Shown piece after piece: positions 1-11,258 of a stretch of 64,000 nt of DNA (its first letter is position 1; the number at the start of each line of letters is the position of its first letter). Below the pieces are notes generated by a model. The model had not been told where the DNA came from, searched no databases, and saw only the letters and a program-made list of their open reading frames with translations. Made by a program: the position numbers and the translations under genes. The DNA comes from Eucommia ulmoides (Eukaryota > Streptophyta > Magnoliopsida > Garryales > Eucommiaceae). The DNA is taken from positions 34,634,501 to 34,698,500 of the forward strand of contig CM028328.1 of NCBI GenBank assembly GCA_016647705.1. Reading direction: 5' to 3'.

Positions 1-1132
1 ATGATAAATTGTATAGACGTTCTTTCTCACAACCATTGTTACTTTGTATAGGGCCGAAAGAAGTGAACTACGTCCTACAACAGATACATGAAGGAGTTTG
101 TGGGAAGCACCAAGAGGGACGAATCTTGGTACACAAAGTGCCAAGAATGGGATACTACAGGCCAACCATGCGCCTTGTTGCCCAAGAATACGTTAAGAGA
201 TATGACAAATGCTAACGATTCTCTAATGACATCAAAGTTCATGTTCAACAACAAACTCTAATAACCAGCCCATGACCATTTGCCCAATGGGGGATGGATG
301 TGCTGGGACCTTTCGCACCAGCACCTAGAAATAAAAAGTACCTGCTGGTGGTAATTATTATTTTACCAAATGGGTCGAGACAGAAGCATTTGCAATGGTA
401 AGAGAGAATGAAGTAAATAACTTTCTTTGGAAAAACATCATCTGTTGTTTTGGTATTCCTCCAGTCCTCATTTCTAATAATGGGGCATCTTTTACTGGTA
501 ATAAAGTTGCATGGATGTTTAATGAGCTGAATATTTAACACAGAACATTTAGTCTAACCTATCCACAAGCCAACAGGTAAGCTGAGGTGACAAATTGTTC
601 TATCAAAGAGGCGCTCAAGAAACGACTGGATGATACCAAAGGGAAGTGGGTTGTAGAACTCCCAGGTGTACTTAGGGCTTATTATACTACCCCAAGATCT
701 ACTGTTGGAGAGACACCCTTCTCCCTGACTTATGGAACTGAAGCTGTCATTCTAGTAGAGATAGGGATACCATCCAGACGAGTTGATACGATCAACTTGG
801 TGGAGAATGAAGAACTCATACGAGAAGAAATGGACCAGCTGGAAGAGAAGCAAGACAGGCCATTGTTGCGGATGGCGGCATACAAGTCAAGGATGACACG
901 AATGTTCAATCATGCAGTCCGTCCACGATACTTCACCATAGGAGACCTGGTACTTCGGAGGGTAATGCCTCATCTCCCAAAAGCTCGCTTGGGAAAGCTA
1001 GCTTCTAACTGGGAAGGCCCTTATCGTATAACCAAAGTAAACAAACCAAGGACCTATTGGCTTGAAGATCTTAACGGAGTAACAATCCCCAGACCATGGA
1101 ATAACTCACATCTGCGCAAGTATTTCGTATAA
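1..1132 (+). pseudogene. Ty3/gypsy polyprotein, integrase part (broken)
   Basis: C-terminal part of a retrotransposon polyprotein that inserts the cDNA into the genome. The zinc-binding domain is at about 9-215 and ends with a C-x-x-C type motif (KRYDKC). The catalytic core follows at about 216-580, with the first acidic residue in GMDVLGPF (about 288-311) and the third in AEVTN (about 580-597). The C-terminal region runs from 587 to 1132 with the GPY motif WEGPYRI near 1010 and a natural-looking end near HLRKYFV. It is dead: there are stops after the zinc finger (213) and within the core, and the usual SDNG-type motif reads SNNG (about 473), so the second catalytic aspartate is lost. Upstream pol domains are outside the window. 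Confidence 0.9.
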
Positions 1133-1309
1133 ATCCTTGATAATTTTTTCTGAATTTTCTGTTTTTGATTCAGTATTTTGGAATTATTCTTTTTGGTTTT
1201 GAGAAACATTATGAATAAAGGAAATAAATTTTCTTTCTTTCAATTTTGCAAACATTTATTATTGTATTATTATACTTCTGTATCTTTTATAACACTTAAC
1301 AAATTAAAA

Positions 1310-2390
1310 TAAGTGTGGCACAGATAGTTGACATCGAGGTCAGCAGCTAACTGAGCACATCGACTCAACAATAAACTGGGCGCCTCAACCTAGCAACAAA
1401 TGAGTTCTCTAACTTAGATTTCAATTGAGCACATCAGCTCAGAAATTAACTGGGCACCTTAGACCAAGAATAACTGAGTTCTTTAACTCAAAGTTTAACT
1501 GAGTTTGTCAGGTTATAAATCAATTAGGCACTTCAGCCTAACAACAACTGAGTTCTCTAACTTATATTGCAACTGAGTTTGTCAACTCAGCAATAAACTA
1601 AGCACCTCAGCCCAACAACAACTGAGTTCTCAAACTCAGATTTTGATTGAGCACATCAGCTCAAAAATCAATTGGGCACCTTAGCCCAACAATAACTGAG
1701 TTCTTTATCTCAGAGTTTAATTGAGCTTGTCAGCTCAAAAATCAACTGGGCACCTCAGCCCAACAATAACTGAGTTCTCTAACTTAGATTTCAACTGAGT
1801 TTGTCAGCTCAGCTATAAAACTGGGCACCTCAATCCAACAACAATTGAGTTATCTAACTCAGATTTTGACTGAGCATATCAGCTCAGAAATCAACTAGGC
1901 ACCTCAGCCTAGCAATAATTGAGTTCTTTAACTCAGAGTTTAACTGAGCTCATCAACTTAGAAATCAACTAGGCACCTCAGCCCAACAATAACTGAGTTC
2001 TTTAACTCGGAGTTTAACTGAGCTTGTCAGCTCAGAAATCAACTGGGCACCTCAGCCCAGCAACAGCTGAGTTCTCTAACTCAGATTTTAACTGAGCTTG
2101 TCAGCTCAACAATAAATTGGGCACCTCAGCCTAACCACAATTGAGTTCTTTAACTCATAAATCAATTGGGTAGCTCAGCCCAACAATAACTGAGTTCTTT
2201 AACTTAGAGTTTAACTGAGTTCTTTAACTCAGAAATCAACTGGGCACATCAACCCAACAATAACTGAGTTCTTTAACTCAGAGTTTAGCTGAGCTTATCA
2301 GCTCAGAAATTAACTGGGCATTACAACCCAACTATGACTGAGTCTCTAAAACTCAGATTTTAACTGAGTACTTCAGCTCAGAATTTTTCT
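1310..2390. repeat. 74-bp minisatellite between pol and the antisense ORF
   Basis: About 14 tandem units of roughly 74-75 bp. The GGGCACC landmark recurs at about 1674, 1748 and 1823, with a variant AGGCACC near 1897. Each unit holds three short inverted repeats: CTGAGTT..AACTCAG, TGAGC..GCTCA and TGGGC..GCCCA, so one unit could form three small hairpins in a row. It begins about 180 bases after the pol stop. Base changes between units are common but the paired arms are often kept. No coding potential is seen. Confidence 0.9.
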
Positions 2391-2785
2391 CATGATTACA
2401 AAGAAGGGCAACACCGCCTGTCAAACATTAGCAATACAATTTTTAAGAAGAAGATCCAATTTAACTTACTGTCATGAGCCTAACATGTAATTCATAACTA
2501 GTTCAAATTCTTAACCTAGTTATGAAGGATGGAAGGCAAGGGTAAGAGACAACTCAAGCAACTCGAATAGTTAAAGAAACAACAAGAGATCAAGAATATC
2601 AAGAACCCCATATATTTTCATTGATAAGAAAGAAAAAAGGGGTAGATGGCTACAAAAAACAAAAAGAAACAGAAAAGACTATTCTCAAGAATAGAAACAT
2701 GATTGTTCTCAAGAACATAAATAATATTGTTCTTTAAAAAAAAATATTTTTTTCTTTGTCTTTGACCAGGGCTGAGAGATAAGCC
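2391..2785. other. Spacer between minisatellite and antisense ORF
   Basis: About 400 bases without a gene. It contains A-rich and purine-rich runs (for example near 2625-2700) and a T-rich stretch just before the antisense ORF stop. I see no feature of its own. It is probably part of the retrotransposon's 3' region. Confidence 0.5.
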
Positions 2786-3289
2786 TTATTCCGACGCTGG
2801 AGAAGCAGGTGAACCCAGATCCTCTGAATCCGAGTTGGACAAATAGAAGGCATGTTCCTCATACTTACTAAGTTTGTTGATCAATTCATAGATCTTGGCC
2901 CTCTTTTGTTCTCTTTTTTCCAGAAGTTTGTCCCGCTTTGCCTTCATGGTGTCAGAAAAGAGCTTATGATAATTGAAGTTAGTGGCTAGGTCGCATTTTC
3001 TCTTATTGACTTTTTTCAACACAACCTTGAGTTCATAAAGGCGTGAAATGTCTTGAAAGTGCGTTGTGTCCATGGCGGCAAAGACTGTGGTTGCTTCCTT
3101 AAGGGCACGCATGCGGGGATGATCTTCCATAGTAGGTTTCGCTACCTGCATTAGGGAATAGAAGCATTTTTCCAATTCTATCTCATTGCACCTTTCGGAC
3201 TGAATCATTGCAAAGGTAGAAATGTTGGCCCATGAGGTGGATCCCATGACTATAGAAGGTAGAAAAGAAAGAGATTCTTGGAAAATCAA
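2786..3289 (-). CDS. Antisense ORF of the Tat-like element, C-terminal part
   Basis: Open frame of 167 codons on the strand opposite to pol. The product is rich in charged residues: a mixed helical first half, then a lysine/glutamate-rich stretch (about residues 95-145) likely to form a coiled coil, and an acidic, serine-rich tail (SNSDSEDLGSPASPASE). The internal Met within IVMGSTSWANIS may be the real start. I recognise no catalytic domain. Position and strand match the extra antisense ORFs reported for Tat-lineage elements, and it probably belongs to the same gene as the frames at 3829-5812. Function unknown. Confidence 0.55.
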   Translation of the reverse strand: MIFQESLSFLPSIVMGSTSWANISTFAMIQSERCNEIELEKCFYSLMQVAKPTMEDHPRMRALKEATTVFAAMDTTHFQDISRLYELKVVLKKVNKRKCDLATNFNYHKLFSDTMKAKRDKLLEKREQKRAKIYELINKLSKYEEHAFYLSNSDSEDLGSPASPASE

Positions 3290-3828
3290 GATTGAAGCAA
3301 AAAGGAAAATTTTTGGAGGTGTGAAGAATAATCAACACCCGGTTTGGCTTTAAATAACCAGATAGATGAAGAGAGAGAATGAATTGAAGCATCGAAAAAA
3401 GAAGCATTAAATGTGTGAGTGACATGTGCTGGTAAAGTGCATACGACAATTATCACAAATTCTTGGGACTTAAAACGGTGGTTACTATTTTGATACAAAT
3501 CATGATGATAAAGTATTATCATTACTAGAAATTAATTATAGACGTGAAAAAAAAGAAAGTTGAAAAGACAGAAAAATAGTTCAGGGAGTAATGCTTTGAT
3601 CGGTGACGTTTGGTTAATTTGACATCAGCTCTGCAGCAACGTCATCTGATGAGGCCTAGTTTAAAGTCTGCGCTGAGCTCTCCACTGGTACCTCAGCTGC
3701 CAGTGTGGGTAATTCTTCTTTATTTTTAGCAATCTCTTCCTTACCTTCCTCAACATTTTTTTTTCTGGCTCGTCTTCAAGCTCCACCACCAAGAAAGAAA
3801 GGTTTAAGTCAGGGAATTCCTCTGACAC

Positions 3829-5812
3829 TCACTTTTGGCAGTAAGAGAAACCTACATTCTGAAGTTTCTTTGACTCACCCTTGAAGTTATTCCAGAGGTT
3901 TTCGATGTCCTGTTGGGACTTCCTAGTCACAGCTATTAGCTCGGCCGCCAGGCGATCTCTCTCGGATTGCAGTTGTTGGATGGCAGTCTCTTTCTCTTGA
4001 AGTACATCATCTTTGTTCTGGAGGGCAGCATTCTTATTCTTTATATTAGCATCCTTTTGATCGATCACTAGGTCAGCTGAGTTGAGTTCTTCAGATAAGA
4101 TGCGGGAATCATCCCTTAAAGACGAGCACTTTCCTCTTACGGTAGTGATCTCTGTTCTGAGCTTTCTATTCTCTGTGCAGAAGAGTGCATTGCTTTTTTG
4201 CAGGGATTTTCTTTGCTCATTAGCAGAACGTAATTCTAGTTCGTATCACTCTTGAGAGGATCTTTCCAGTGCAAGGTCTGTAGCTAGGCTCAGTTTCTCA
4301 TTCTCCAAGGTCGGGTTCTTTTACTTCAGCTTGCTGAATTCAGTCATCTGGTGCATTAGTTGGCATCCAACTCATTTTCATCCTCTGTACAGTTGACTAG
4401 GGCAGAGGACATATGCATACACTACAATAATAAATTCAGTGACAAAATAATCAACCAAGCAGTTTGAAAAATTCGGAAAACATAATGAGAGTTGTGAAAA
4501 ATACCTGGAGAAGCACACAGATCACTATTCGGAATATCTTAAGCCTGTTTCGGCCCTTAGTTCTCTTCTTTCCTTTATTCCAGGATTGCTCGTACAGAAA
4601 TTTGATGGCATCATCAAAGATGGCATAGCAACCTGGGATAGAGGGCCCAACTTCATCAATGAGTTGGCGTATTTATTGTTTTGTCGTACCCCATCTACTA
4701 GAGGTCCTCTGGTTGGGTGCACGGGTTGGAGAGGTCTGACGACTAATAGAAGGAGGATCAACAATATGAATGTCTACTGACCTCGAAGCAGATTCTAGTT
4801 CCCTACGCTCTTGCGAGCTGGAAACAGGAAGGGGAGGAACCGCAACCGAAATTATCCTAGAGGAACCGCAACTGAAATTATCCTACGCCTACGTACACTC
4901 AGAGGCTAAGAATCATCATCTGATTCAACAACTTTTGGGTCAACATAATAGACAGGCTGATGGACTTCTGGGATAGTAGGAATCTCATAACGATAGGTCG
5001 CTGGACTAGCAACAGTTGTGGAAGTAGGTTGGGATGATGATTGTCTAGTCTTATTGGTGAGCCTCTTGGCTGGATTTTTTCATTTTTTTGTGCCAAGTTA
5101 TAGCTCGGCCAGATCAAAGAAGCAAGATAGATCCATTTCAAGCCTGTTAAATGAATGATGAGTTAGTTCCTTGTAAGAACTCTCTACTGGGACTAGCAAC
5201 CTCCCAAATTCTTCTTCGATTCTGGATGTGAGACTGAGACTTTGACAAGCACTATCACCTATATTAGAAACCCAATAAAAGAGATTAATATCACTTGAGT
5301 AGAATTTCAAATAGGAAATAGACTGTTAAGTGAATGATGAGAAAATTACTTGGGGTATTGAAGCACCTCGGTACAATTGAGGGTTGTCCCACTTCTTCAG
5401 GAAAAAACTCTCAGCCACTAGAGAAGAAAAAAGTACCATTGTTGCCAGTCCCTTTCTTTGACTGGAAGGTCGGTGAGAAACGATTTTTTTTTTGGAAGAA
5501 GAAAGGTAATAGGGATGCCTTATTTATTCTAGCAAGGGCAATGGCCCCTATGATTTGGTGAAAACTATTTGGGATCAATTGGACAGGAGTAATTTTCAGT
5601 TGACGAAAAAGGTTACGAAGAAGTAAACAAAAAGGAAAAGTAAAACCATATTCGAACATCCATAAAAAGAGACATATTTCATTCTCTTCAGTATCATAGG
5701 GGTGTTCATTTTATGATGGAACTCTAATCGACACTAAGGAAAGAATGTTATATTGTTCCCTAAATAATGAATCCATTCTTGTGGGAACTTGCTTGCGCCA
5801 TGGTCCCCCATG
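3829..5812 (-). pseudogene. Antisense accessory ORF of the Tat-like element (coiled coil, broken)
   Basis: Reading leftward from an ATG near 5811, broken frames appear. The first is a short start (MGDHGASKFPQEW...). Next is a segment at 5659-5411 with a PF..LLRNLF.QLKI.P.QLIPNS pattern like the N-terminal domain of plant retrotransposon antisense or putative transposon proteins. Then come low-complexity linkers and a coiled coil at 4068-3829 (heptad-like, rich in K, E, Q and L, ending with a stop). Several frameshifts and stops separate these parts. A DNA- or protein-binding structural role is possible but unproven. The plus-strand frames over the same stretch look like shadows. Confidence 0.5.
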
Positions 5813-6115
5813 TTTTCTGAAGGATTGGAGGGCTGCGTAGCCTGAGCCGTCGTCGTCTGTTCCGCTATGGGATTCGACAACGAATTGGCTTCAGTAGGAC
5901 TATTATGATAGGACAAACAAAAATAAAAATAAAAATAAAATAAAGAATAAAAATGCCACTGAAGGATCAAGGGAAGATAAGAACTTATGCAAAATGAAAG
6001 TGATCTTTCGCCTCTCTTCTGTTGAAACGTTGCGAAAGTCAAGAGGGAAAATGATATGAAAAAACTCTCGCTCATAACTAACATAGATGTATAGCCATAA
6101 ACGGGTCAAATCGCG

Positions 6116-6649
6116 TGTTAAACTTGATCCAGAACAAACAGACCCAATGGATTATCTGGACCGAAGAATGACAGGCCCAATTGGGTGCTAATTTTGGCAT
6201 TCTTTTGAGCAAGACTCACGGGCCCTTAAGGAGGCCCATATTTGGGTATACTCAAACCCATGGTGTACAAGTCTAAGGAATGAATAGGTTAGTCCAATGT
6301 GAATGTCTTTCCTACACTTGAAGAGATGAGCCAGATTGACTGTAACGACTCATATTTAATAGGGACCATTACATAGATCTCTCCTGAAATTATGGAGGTA
6401 TTGGTTATCTTCTAAGTTATTAGGAATGTATCACAGGATTGGCAACCTTTCCAAAGTAACAGTAACATATCTTTTTTTCATTTTTTATTTTGGCGCTAAA
6501 GGAAGGGTAGATATCACTAATAATTTTTTACAATTCTATCTACGTATTACTTTTTCCACATACCAGATTAACTTATTTTAACGCTGGAGGTTATTTGGTC
6601 GACACTACACCAGTGTCCCCCATTAGAACTCACAGTTTTGCAGGTAACA
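6116..6649 (+). repeat. Putative 3' LTR of the Tat-like element
   Basis: The segment starts TGTTA and ends TAACA, a 5-bp terminal inverted repeat of the TG...CA type. It lies after the antisense ORF, where the 3' LTR should be. It contains a short inverted repeat near 6350 (TGTAACG...CATTACA). The matching 5' LTR is outside the window, so the ends cannot be confirmed by comparison. No TSD can be tested. Confidence 0.45.
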
Positions 6650-6714
6650 GTAGGAAGGTGAAGATATTTTCCACACGTGTGGAGCTGTTATATGTGTCAG
6701 AATTTTTTTATAAC

Positions 6715-7790
6715 ATCAAATAATAATAGTAAAATAATTTAATAAATCATTTTTATGTTGTTCAATAGTTTTTATTATTTGATTAATAATTGTTAGAATA
6801 CTCTTTGAAGCACTTGAAAATGAATAACTTTAATATGTAATTAAAGATGGAGAGAGAATTTTTATTAAACTGTTGGAGAGAGAAAATACGAGGAAAAAAA
6901 TAATGTGACATATAATTAATTGTAATGAAAATAATCATCAACCAAAATATGGATAAATTTCAGTAATATTCCTGGTCATTGAGTAAACCTACAACGATAC
7001 CGCTTGTTATTTGAAAAATATCTCCAACACCCTTTTCCTTTGATGTTAAATATAAAATTATCTATTTATCTATGTTGCAATGTCACTGCACTATTAAAAA
7101 TTAATTAAAACTATTTAATAAATACAACCCTTATAACCCTCTTAAAAGAATTACGATTTTGGTTAGTTTGATTTTAATTTTTTTATTGCAATACAATTCC
7201 AATTCAACCTGTTTTTATTAGTTTTGAGATCAAATGGTGATTGTTACATTTTTTTTGGGGTATTTAAAAAGTATTTGGTGCTGAATTTATAAAAGTAAAA
7301 ATTATTTTGAGAATTAAATATTTTTTATTTGTGTAACACATTTCCAATACTAATTTTTTATTATTTTTGGGATTAAATATGGGTTGTTGCATTTTTTTAA
7401 GCATTTAAAGAGTAATTACTATTATTTTTTTAAAAAAATTAAAATTATTCTGAAAACGAAATATTTTTTTATTTATGAAATTTACAATTTATATGTAAAC
7501 TTTTTCATTTAGCATTTAATATTTTTTTTTTGAATTGTGTGAAGTCTTGATATAAGACTTTATATTGTAATGGTTTCACTCATGTTCAAATAATAGGCTT
7601 GTGAATTTTCTAATTGTTATTTTTAATTATTTATTGTGTTTTTTCTTTTTAACTCGTTTGGTATATGAAATTTCTTACATACAAAATAATATTTTTTTCA
7701 TTACTTCTATCAACACTTATATGAGAAACAAATAATATAAAAATAGAAAAAGAAAAGAATTATTTCTTAAAATAAAAAATAGAAAGTCTA
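6715..7790. repeat. AT-rich dispersed repeat, copy 1
   Basis: Very AT-rich, non-coding. By eye it matches the reverse complement of about 62110-63040 along its length. Shared landmarks include a TTGGAGAGA segment, AATAATCATC, TTATAACCCT.TTAAAAGAATTA and ATCAACACTTATATG. Its right end (about 7600-7790) also matches 18306-18490 on the same strand. No ORF above background. The family is unclassified; it may be a non-autonomous element. Confidence 0.7.
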
Positions 7791-7859
7791 GTAAGTGAAA
7801 CATTTGATTTTTTTTTTTTATATATTTATTTTTTAAAATTGTATTTTATTTAAAAGAAA

Positions 7860-8350
7860 TAGAATTATCATTCTATATAAAGAATAAATTATAAAAGTGT
7901 AAATATTTTAAACAAAATTAGATGTTATCAGTTCACAGGAGTTTTGAGGTAACGTTGGGTTTCTAAAATTATAGGAGGAGCAAAAATATTTTTCTAAATG
8001 AAAAGGGGTGTTTTTGTAGGTTTTTCCGAATGACAAACGATGTCCGTGAAATTTACTAATGAAAATATTCATTAAATTTAAAAAATTAAAATTCACCAAC
8101 ATACTATATTATTAATAAATAGTAATTAAATTCATTAAATCAATAAATTGATGATAAATAATATTTAAAACTTATTTAAATATAAAAATGTTAAAGAGAG
8201 ATAAATTGAGAAAAATCAAGAGATAGGATATTTTTATTTTTTATTTTTTTATCATTTAATAGATTTGGAAATGGAGAATCAATGAGAGGACAAATATTAG
8301 ATTTGGTGAGCTAACATTCATTTCAAGGCAAAGTCATGCAATTTTAGGTA
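7860..8350. repeat. AT-rich duplicated block, copy A
   Basis: This roughly 490-bp block has a second copy next to it. Its first half matches 8375-8655 (shared GTGTTTTTGTAGGTTTTT and ATTAGATGTxATC). Its second half matches 10283-10500 (shared GATAAATAATATTTAAAACT and GGAGAATCAATGAGAGGACA). The second copy is therefore split by the 8656-10282 insertion. No gene. Confidence 0.75.
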
Positions 8351-8655
8351 TTAGTATTTTATTTAAAGGGAATAAAATTGTCATTATATGTAAAAAATAA
8401 ATTATAAAAGTGACAATATTTCAAACTAAATTAGATGTCATCTATTCGCAAGAGTTTCGAGGTGTTGTTGGGTTTCTAAAATAACAAGGGGAGCGAAGAT
8501 AATATTCTAAATGAAAGGGGGTGTTTTTGTAGGTTTTTTCAAATGGCATGAGATGCCCGTGGAATTTATCGATGAAAATATTCCTCAAATAAAAAAATTA
8601 AAATTTACTTAACACACTATATTAATAATAAATAACAAATAAATTTATTAATTGA

Positions 8656-10282
8656 GAATTTTATTATTTGGTCATTGTAAGATAGTGTATTGAGAAAATG
8701 GTTCTCCAAATATCTACATTAAATTTTTGGTCCCCATAGCGTTCTTAGAGTTTAGTCCCTAGTCATTGCCCCTTATTTGTGTTGTATTTATAATTTATGT
8801 CATTCTATTAAAAAATGTAAAAGTTCCATTTTTTAAAAACCACCGAATCACCGAAATCATCTCACGCGATTCACGGTTGATAGAAATTAAAAAAAAAAAT
8901 ACACCAAATTAATCTACGAAAAATCCTCTTTTCGACGCCATAATTTTTTTGTTTTTTATAAATTTTTGTTGGTTTGTGAATGTTCATGTTTTTTAGAAAA
9001 TGGAGATCACATTTGTTTGAACAAATTCATAATTGATAGAAATTCAAAATAAATTTGAGAACATTTAGACAAGATCTGAAAATGAGAACAAATTAACATG
9101 AACATTCAAACCAATTCCAGATCTGGAATTTTTCAGATTTGGAAATGGAGAAACAAAAATTCCATGAACACACTGTCTGAACATTCACATAGAAAAATGC
9201 ATTTATATGAATATTCATAGACTAAAAACAAAATCAACAAAAAAATTCAGGAGAATAACAAAAACTTCACATAAATCAACAAAAAAATACATGAACATTC
9301 ATAGATCTTGAATGTGAACACTAAACACACACATTCATTATGATGTTAATACTCACATATAAACAAAAACCTCACACAGATTACAGAGTTGAAAACATTG
9401 ACATAATTTGAAAGTTTTTAGATTTGAAAAATCTCACCGTCGTTTTATCGTCCGTTCATCATCACTGCTTTGTCCGTTCTCTGGAGGATTTGAGGAACTG
9501 GAGCACGGTAGCGATAGGAGAGGGTTGCGAGTACAGGCTAAGAGAGAGAGAGAGAAAAAAAAAAAAGAGACGCCATTGTCAATCGACTACAGCGACGATC
9601 GTCCACCATCGACACCATCGTCAATCGACCACCACCATCAATTGATTACCCCCGCAATCGTCCCCGCTGTTCTCGCACCGCAATTATCCATCGCGCGGTC
9701 GTCGTTTTACCCCACAGATCGAGAGCATGGTATCAGGTTTCTGCAAAGGTGAACAGACGCGGTGTCGGCCAGACAACGACAATGGGGATTGCAAATGGTC
9801 GGTGGCCGTGACGATGGCGAAGATCATGTAGATATAGATGAAGAAGGTGGATATTGAATGATTAGGGCTCCAGGCGGTTGTGGTGCTTTATTTTGAGAGG
9901 AATGCTACTATTGTGATGGTGTGCACAGATGGCGACAATGGCGATTATGAACGGACGACGGTGGCGATTGTGTAGATAGAGATGAAGAAGGTGGATATTG
10001 AATGCTTAGGGCTCCAAAGGCTGTGGTGCTTTATTTTGAGGAAAATGTTACTACTGCGAGCCTGCGATGCTACGATTGTGGTGCTTCATTTTAATTAATT
10101 AGGGTTTTAGGTTTTCTATATAGAGGAGTAAAATCGTCCATCCATGTCTACTTTTAACTACCAGGGACTTTTTTCTAACAATGTTCTTAAAAAGGTTTAA
10201 AAAATAACCTTTTTTAAAAAAATGTTAATCGAAAAGAGAGAAAACCAAATAAGGGGTAAATAATTAAAAACCCTTTATTTTT
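8656..10282. mobile_element. 1.6-kb insertion of unknown class splitting a duplicated block
   Basis: The flanks 8375-8655 and 10283-10500 together match the continuous block 7860-8350, so this segment is an insertion. A short direct repeat close to TTTATTAA sits at both edges and could be a TSD of 7-9 bp. I see no clear long terminal inverted repeat. Inside, the ends are AT-rich. The centre (about 9420-9830) is richer in GC, with CGAC/CACC trinucleotide-like runs, and a 144-bp repeat occurs twice (landmark GATGAAGAAGGTGG at about 9837 and 9981). A plus-strand frame at 9408-9752 is low-complexity and probably not a gene. A non-autonomous MULE or hAT with captured host sequence is possible. Confidence 0.6.
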
Positions 10283-11258
10283 ATTAAATCATTAAATTAA
10301 TGATAAATAATATTTAAAACTTATTTAAATATAAAAATGTTAAAGATAGATAAATTGAAGAAAATCATGAGATATGATTTTTTTCTTACCATTTAATGGG
10401 CTTGAAAATGGAGAATCAATGAGAGGACAAATATGACATTTGGTGAGCTCTCATTCATTCCAAGGCAAAATCTTCTAATTTTAGGTATTAGTATTAGATA
10501 TTAGATTAAATATTAGATTTGATAACAACTATTATTTTAAATTATTTTTTATTTAATTTATAAGAAGTATTTATTTATTTTTATTTTATTAAATATACGA
10601 TAATAAATATACACACTTCTAATCATCAGTACCAATACCAAAAAACAAACAAAAATAAATTCATTTATAATATTAATTAAAAATAAATATCTAAATTTTT
10701 CAGATATATTAAATATAAAAGCATGTCCTTTCATAAATTATACAAGAGATTGTCAATTCTATTTTTTTTTTACTTTAAGACAACAACGAGAACAATAAAA
10801 AGAAATAAATAGAAGTAACAACAAACGTATTGAAGTTTTTTATTTTTTATTTTTTTGATAATTTCACCATGAAAATGGTTTAGTTTCAGAAAATAATGTT
10901 CCACTTCATCATCAATATAGATAAATTTTTCCGAAATGATGGAGGATTTCAGCATGATTACTTCTTCAATCAAATTCAATCATGTAGAAGTTTCAATTTC
11001 CATGGAAAAAATAATATTAGATCTGAAATTAATTTAAAAAAGCAAAAAAACTTTCGATTAATTACACATTATCGAATTAAAAAAAAAAAAAAAAAAACTA
11101 GATTCGAAAAATCGTATCTGTAAAGTAAAAATATTTGCAATATTTTTTACAAATCAATTAAATAGAAAACCAAAGAAGATATTTTCCTGGATAAAAAATG
11201 TCCAGATTCTAAAATAAATTGTGTTTTCTAGTTTCCATGGAAAATAAATTTTAGATAC
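10283..11258. repeat. AT-rich repeat DNA flanking the solo LTR
   Basis: No gene. The first 220 bases are the displaced half of duplicated block B. Around 11030-11230 is a degenerate unit (GATTAATTACACATTATCGAA, AAAATCGTATCTG, AAGATATTTTCCTGG) that recurs just past the solo LTR at 13630-13800, so the LTR landed in a small tandem repeat. Confidence 0.55.

Larger units (their letters stand above)
1..6649 (+). mobile_element. 3' half of a Ty3/gypsy (probably Tat-lineage) retrotransposon
   Basis: The window opens inside a Ty3/gypsy element. In order it contains the integrase end of pol (to 1132), a 74-bp minisatellite (about 1310-2390), antisense ORFs (2786-5812) and a putative 3' LTR (6116-6649). 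Extra antisense ORFs and tandem repeats between pol and the 3' LTR are known from the plant Tat lineage, which is why I place it there; this is family knowledge plus inference. The 5' LTR, gag, protease and reverse transcriptase lie before the window. The outer boundary cannot be checked by TSD because the left end is missing. Confidence 0.75.

Noticed and set aside
3183..3522. Minus frames overlapping 2786-3289
   Set aside because: Shadows of the antisense ORF and AT-rich leader without a recognisable pattern.
9408..9752. 114-codon plus frame as a host first exon
   Set aside because: Low-complexity composition, an overlapping alternative frame at 9424-9645, no domain, and it lies inside a repeat insertion.
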